A DNA stretch of 28,047 bases from Krumholzibacterium sp965370495 (GTDB lineage Bacteria; Krumholzibacteriota; Krumholzibacteriia; Krumholzibacteriales; Krumholzibacteriaceae). Shown here in pieces: positions 25,620 to 28,047 of this stretch (position 1 is its first letter; every line of letters starts with the position of its first letter). The DNA lies in the NCBI GenBank assembly GCA_965370495.1, contig CBDUUV010000019.1, positions 1 through 28,047 on the forward strand, read 5' to 3'. Under the pieces are notes generated by a model. That model did no database searches and was not told the origin of the DNA. It saw nothing but the letters and a program-made list of their open reading frames with translations. The translations under genes and the position numbers were made by a program.

Positions 25620-25648
25620 GGCGGCATAACACTATCGCACATGCCGCC
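25620..25648. repeat. Perfect 8-bp inverted repeat with 13-base loop
   Basis: GGCGGCAT at 25620-25627 and ATGCCGCC at 25641-25648 are exact reverse complements. There is no poly-T after either arm, so it does not look like an intrinsic terminator. Confidence 0.6.
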
Positions 25649-25755
25649 CCGCTGAGTGGCCAGCACGCGCGCACACCCGCCGCCGTCCACTCGTAATAAT
25701 ATCTTTTTCTGCCACTGGCTCTGGTTATGCGCCACCCAAGCACGCCAACATGACA

Positions 25756-25776
25756 CGCATTGCTCGCCACAATGCG
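25756..25776. repeat. Perfect 7-bp inverted repeat with 7-base loop
   Basis: CGCATTG at 25756-25762 and CAATGCG at 25770-25776 are exact arms. Together with the repeats at 25585-25608 and 25620-25648 this makes three perfect stems in under 200 bases, which suggests a structured RNA or a palindromic repetitive element. Confidence 0.5.
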
Positions 25777-25964
25777 CCATAACGGCAGTTGTTGCCTGGC
25801 GATGTGGCAGCAATATGGTTTTTCTGGTTTTTGTTTTTGTGGAAATATGTTATAACTAATTGTATTATCAGTGTGTTATGTGACTATATGTTTTCTGGCA
25901 CACATAATGCCTTACCCATGGAATAGAAGCCGGATTGACCCGGAGAGACAACGGACAAACCAGA

Positions 25965-25970
25965 AGGAGG
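25965..25970 (+). promoter_or_regulatory. Ribosome binding site of hsp20
   Basis: AGGAGG, five-base spacer AAGAA, then ATG at 25976. It rules out the upstream in-frame ATG at 25871 as the real start. Confidence 0.8.
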
Positions 25971-25975
25971 AAGAA

Positions 25976-26413
25976 ATGAAACTCGTAAGATGGTCCCCCA
26001 CGACAGAGATTAACAGGTTCGGAAGCGAAATGGATGATTTTTTCAACAATTTTTTCACTCGAACCTTTCCCGATGTTAAAATTGAAAGAGCCTGCAGCCC
26101 GAGGATCAACTTAAGGGAGCTTGAGGACAGCTTCGAGCTGACGGCTGAAATACCTGGAATGGGAAAAGATGAACTGAACATAGAGGTCCAGGAAGACATT
26201 CTTACCATCAGGGGTGAAAAGAAAGCGGAAGAAAAGCTGGAAAACGAAAAAATGCATATCTGTGAGATGTGCTACGGCAAGTTCGAGCGTTCATTCAGGC
26301 TTCCGGATAACATCAAGACCGATGGCCTCGAAGCCGAATACACAAATGGTATTCTCAAGATCATGCTCCCGAAAGCCGAACCGGTCAAGCCGAAAGAGAT
26401 CATAATCAAATAA
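25976..26413 (+). CDS. Hsp20/alpha-crystallin family small heat shock protein
   Basis: Small heat shock proteins form oligomers that hold unfolding proteins in a soluble, refoldable state without ATP. The 145-residue product has a short N-terminal arm (MKLVRWSPTTEINRFGSEMD followed by DFFNNFF), the alpha-crystallin domain at about 43-135 (FELTAEIPGMGKDELNIEVQ, ILTIRGEKK, CYGKFERSFRLP, YTNGILKIMLPK) and a C-terminal EIIIK giving the IxI-type anchor. Cys 96 and 99 form a CxxC where most homologues have Arg and Ser. It is the only plus-strand gene and stands alone between a divergent peptidase gene and a convergent bactofilin gene. The start is fixed by AGGAGG. Heat regulation is likely but I found no classic operator. 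Confidence 0.95.
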   Translation: MKLVRWSPTTEINRFGSEMDDFFNNFFTRTFPDVKIERACSPRINLRELEDSFELTAEIPGMGKDELNIEVQEDILTIRGEKKAEEKLENEKMHICEMCYGKFERSFRLPDNIKTDGLEAEYTNGILKIMLPKAEPVKPKEIIIK

Positions 26414-26435
26414 GCCGTAATCCTGGCCGCGAAAG

Positions 26436-26465
26436 AAAAAGGGACACCTTCCAGTGTCCCTTTTT
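26436..26465. terminator. Bidirectional intrinsic terminator between hsp20 and bactofilin
   Basis: GGGACAC (26441-26447) and GTGTCCC (26454-26460) form a perfect stem with loop CTTCCA, extended by AAAAA at 26436-26440 pairing with TTTTT at 26461-26465. The T run on the plus strand ends hsp20 transcription. The A run gives a T run on the minus strand and can end the convergent bactofilin transcript. Confidence 0.88.
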
Positions 26466-26500
26466 TTGTATCTATCAGGATTTTCAGCTCACGCTTCCTT

Positions 26501-26974
26501 CTATTTCGACCAGGCGTTTGCCGTGTTTTTTTTCTCCTTTTCTTCGCTGACTTTCGGCGGTAGAGCAGCGTGCGTCGAGCTGCCATCCGGGCTCATCTTG
26601 CATGAACCCTCAAAGAAAACACCCTCATCGATCACCAGGCGTATGGTCCTGATATCACCTTCAAGCCTTGAACCCGCCTGAAGCTCTATCTTTTCCTTCG
26701 CATCGATATTTCCTACCAGGGTCCCTCCGACTATCGCGCTGTTGACCTTTACGTCGGCCTTGACCTTTCCACCTTTTCCAACTACCAGGGTTCCAGGGCA
26801 ATTTACCGTTCCCTCGAACTCACCGTCAATCCTCAGCGTACCATTCTGAACATCGATCGTACCCTTGATCTTGCATCCTTTGCCGATAATCGAGTTCATC
26901 TTTCCTTCATCTGCCATGTTCACACCTTCTTTCGCCATCTTTGAAAATCCCAGCATCGAGTTCTTCTTTTTCAT
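26501..26974 (-). CDS. Bactofilin (polymer-forming cytoskeletal protein)
   Basis: Bactofilins polymerise without nucleotides into filaments that place cell-wall enzymes or chromosome-segregation factors. The 157-residue protein has the central beta-helix of the family: GKGCKIKGTIDVQNGTLRID, GEFEGTVNCPGTLVVGKGGK, VKADVKVNSAIVGGTLVGNI and KIELQAGSRLEGDIRTIRLV, in short Gly-rich repeats of about 18 residues. Flexible N- and C-terminal tails are normal, here Lys/Glu/Ser-rich at the end. AAGGAA lies five bases before the ATG. It starts nine bases after the stop of an M23 peptidase gene, the classic partner, and ends against a bidirectional terminator. Confidence 0.94.
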   Translation of the reverse strand: MKKKNSMLGFSKMAKEGVNMADEGKMNSIIGKGCKIKGTIDVQNGTLRIDGEFEGTVNCPGTLVVGKGGKVKADVKVNSAIVGGTLVGNIDAKEKIELQAGSRLEGDIRTIRLVIDEGVFFEGSCKMSPDGSSTHAALPPKVSEEKEKKNTANAWSK

Positions 26975-26983
26975 CTACGTTCC

Positions 26984-27769
26984 TTATTGTAAAAGGTACT
27001 TCAGGGGATCTACATTAATGTTGTTCTGTGTCACCTCGAAATGCAGGTGAGGAGCTGAACTCTTCCCGGTACTTCCCGAGTATGCTATTGTCTGCCCCCT
27101 CCCGATCCTCTCTCCCCTTATTACTACCAGCCTTTCGTTATGTCCGTAAAGTGTTTTTATACCATATCCGTGATCTATTCTCACAAAATAACCATATGTA
27201 TCGTCCCAGCCCGCTTCTGCCACATAGCCCGCGGCCGAAGCCCTCACCGGTACGCCCCTTTCTATTCCTATATCTATTCCGGGGTGATACGACTTGTCCC
27301 TCTCCCCTCCCGCAATATTGAAGCCTCTCGTGATATATCCACGCACGGGCCAGAAACTTGGTATAGCCCTCATCATCAGCGATTTTTCACTTTCCACTTC
27401 CAGGTCCTGGTTATTCTCTTCGGACACTGTGACCTTCAATGCTGTACTGTCCTGGTCGGCAAGCGTCAGCCCGAGCATCTGTCTGACTTTCATATCCAGC
27501 GCATGAAGCTCTGAAAGATTTCTCATCAGCTCGCCTATCTGTTCATTCCTCCTTGTAAGCTCCTCTATCTGCTTTTCGAGCATTACTGTTTCCCGCGTTT
27601 TTATCAGCAGTTTTCCGTAAGTCGCCACAAAAACCACCATCATGACCAGCCCGATGCTCACCAGGGTGACGAAAAAGTAGAACACCCTGTACGGCACCTT
27701 GTAGGTCCTCGTCTTTTTCAGGTCGTGTGGTACTATGATTATCGAAAAGGTTTCTTTGTCCATTCCCAT
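26984..27769 (-). CDS. Membrane-anchored M23 (LytM-type) peptidoglycan endopeptidase
   Basis: The 261-residue protein has a basic cytoplasmic N-terminus, one membrane helix at about 28-50, a short coiled coil at about 58-95 and a C-terminal LytM domain at about 135-258. The zinc ligands are intact: HPGID with His162 and Asp166, YGH with His210 and PHLHFEV with His241 and His243. So it should be able to cut peptidoglycan cross-bridges, unlike the degenerate EnvC-like protein at 7840-9036. Adjacent to bactofilin and downstream of parB, it resembles bactofilin-guided hydrolase pairs that shape cells (for example CcmA with Csd1 in Helicobacter). ATG 27769 or ATG 27763 could be the start; neither has a strong ribosome site. 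Confidence 0.92.
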   Translation of the reverse strand: MGMDKETFSIIIVPHDLKKTRTYKVPYRVFYFFVTLVSIGLVMMVVFVATYGKLLIKTRETVMLEKQIEELTRRNEQIGELMRNLSELHALDMKVRQMLGLTLADQDSTALKVTVSEENNQDLEVESEKSLMMRAIPSFWPVRGYITRGFNIAGGERDKSYHPGIDIGIERGVPVRASAAGYVAEAGWDDTYGYFVRIDHGYGIKTLYGHNERLVVIRGERIGRGQTIAYSGSTGKSSAPHLHFEVTQNNINVDPLKYLLQ

Positions 27770-27803
27770 CTTGTTTCGTTAATATGTGTTATAGGGCCAA
27801 AAG

Positions 27804-28047
27804 CTAAAATTCTATGCTTACGCCCATTATTTCCATAATCTTTTCGAGGTCTTCGCTGGAATAATAATCCAGTGTTATCGTGCCGCCTTTTTTGCCGGGA
27901 GTTATCCGCACCCTGGTTCCCAGGCGAATCTCCGCTCTTTCTTCAAGCTCGGCTATTACCGGGTCTTTCTTTCTTTCCGTTCTTCTTCTTTTTATCCTTT
28001 TTCCCGGGTTTACTCCGAACTCTACTTCCCTGACCGTAATCCCCTCT
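27804..28047 (-). CDS. parB: ParB chromosome-partitioning protein, C-terminal fragment
   Basis: The frame enters from the right edge and ends with TAG at 27804-27806, giving the last 80 residues. After a Lys/Arg-rich linker (PGKRIKRRRTERKKDP) comes the ParB C-terminal dimerisation domain: VIAELEERAEIRLGTRVRIT, then PGKKGGTITLDYYSSEDLEK and IMEIMG, the usual beta-strand/helix pair. The DNA-binding and CTPase domains lie outside the window. ParB loads on parS near the origin and works with ParA to segregate chromosomes. The M23 gene starts 34 bases later, so parB, M23 and bactofilin are probably one transcript. Confidence 0.9.
   Translation of the reverse strand, partial: EGITVREVEFGVNPGKRIKRRRTERKKDPVIAELEERAEIRLGTRVRITPGKKGGTITLDYYSSEDLEKIMEIMGVSIEF

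Larger units (their letters stand above)
25431..25964. other. Divergent intergenic region with a hairpin-rich GC island and an AT-rich hsp20 leader
   Basis: No convincing gene is seen here. Positions about 25520-25812 are GC-rich and full of inverted repeats. Two overlapping minus-strand frames (25522-25770 from GTG, 25529-25813 from TTG) are open. Neither has a ribosome site or a domain I recognise, and both are oddly Cys/Trp/Arg-rich. Positions about 25815-25900 turn AT-rich and probably hold the hsp20 promoter: TATAAC at 25851 and TATTAT at 25863 are -10-like but have no good -35 partner. No CIRCE operator or classic heat-shock sigma promoter was found. On the minus strand TATAAA at 25487-25492 with a weak TGGAAC 17 bases upstream is the best promoter guess for the S9 peptidase gene and the run beyond it. 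Confidence 0.5.

Noticed and set aside
25620..25648. Perfect hairpin as an intrinsic terminator
   Set aside because: Neither arm is followed by a T run on either strand.
25522..25813. Two overlapping minus-strand frames of 82 and 94 codons in the intergenic island
   Set aside because: Begin with GTG and TTG without ribosome sites, no known domain, and lie across perfect hairpins. Kept as part of the island rather than called as genes.
25571..25880. Integron attC sites or CRISPR-like repeats in the island
   Set aside because: The hexamer recurrence and stems do not match the attC core consensus, spacing is irregular, and no integrase or cas gene is present.

Overview
This window is a dense, bacterial, chromosomal-core segment. 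It suggests a diderm (Gram-negative) organism: it encodes a probable outer-membrane beta-barrel protein, a SurA-like periplasmic chaperone, several lipoproteins with clear lipoboxes, and an FtsE-FtsX-EnvC-type set. The mix with a RicT/YaaT (PSP1) protein and a TatD-linked radical SAM domain points away from Enterobacteria and towards an uncultured lineage, perhaps of the FCB group or a deltaproteobacterial relative. The taxonomic guess is inference only; no rRNA or other marker settles it. TTG and GTG starts are common.

Layout. Positions 1-25430 form one run of minus-strand genes with mostly overlapping or closely spaced ends. In transcription order (right to left) it reads: S9-family peptidase lipoprotein; MoxR ATPase, DUF58 and a BatA-like vWA protein; mfd; two parvulin lipoproteins and a SurA-like parvulin; an S4-domain protein; pdxA; ftsE, ftsX and an EnvC-like degenerate LytM protein; holB; ricT (yaaT); metG; a tatD-radical SAM fusion; a candidate 49-residue Cys-rich protein; rsmA (ksgA); and the N-terminal 587 residues of a beta-barrel-like protein that runs off the left edge. 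Positions 25431-25975 are a structured intergenic island without a convincing gene. Positions 25976-26413 hold the only plus-strand gene, an Hsp20 small heat shock protein, ending at a bidirectional terminator. Positions 26501-28047 are minus strand again: bactofilin, an intact-looking LytM (M23) membrane peptidase, and the C-terminal end of parB.

How the genes fit together. The main theme is envelope biogenesis and division: FtsEX with its putative EnvC-type activator, a bactofilin/M23 pair next to parB, three periplasmic or lipid-anchored parvulins, and an outer-membrane protein translated from an ATGA overlap with rsmA. The second theme is information processing: mfd, holB, metG, rsmA and an S4 RNA-binding protein. 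The order holB-yaaT-metG-tatD-ksgA mirrors the well-known Bacillus subtilis order. I saw no CRISPR array, tRNA, rRNA, insertion sequence or phage gene. Nothing here is clearly a new defence or mobile system. The least explained parts are the 49-residue Cys-rich ORF beside the radical SAM fusion, the hairpin-rich island upstream of hsp20, and the barrel protein.
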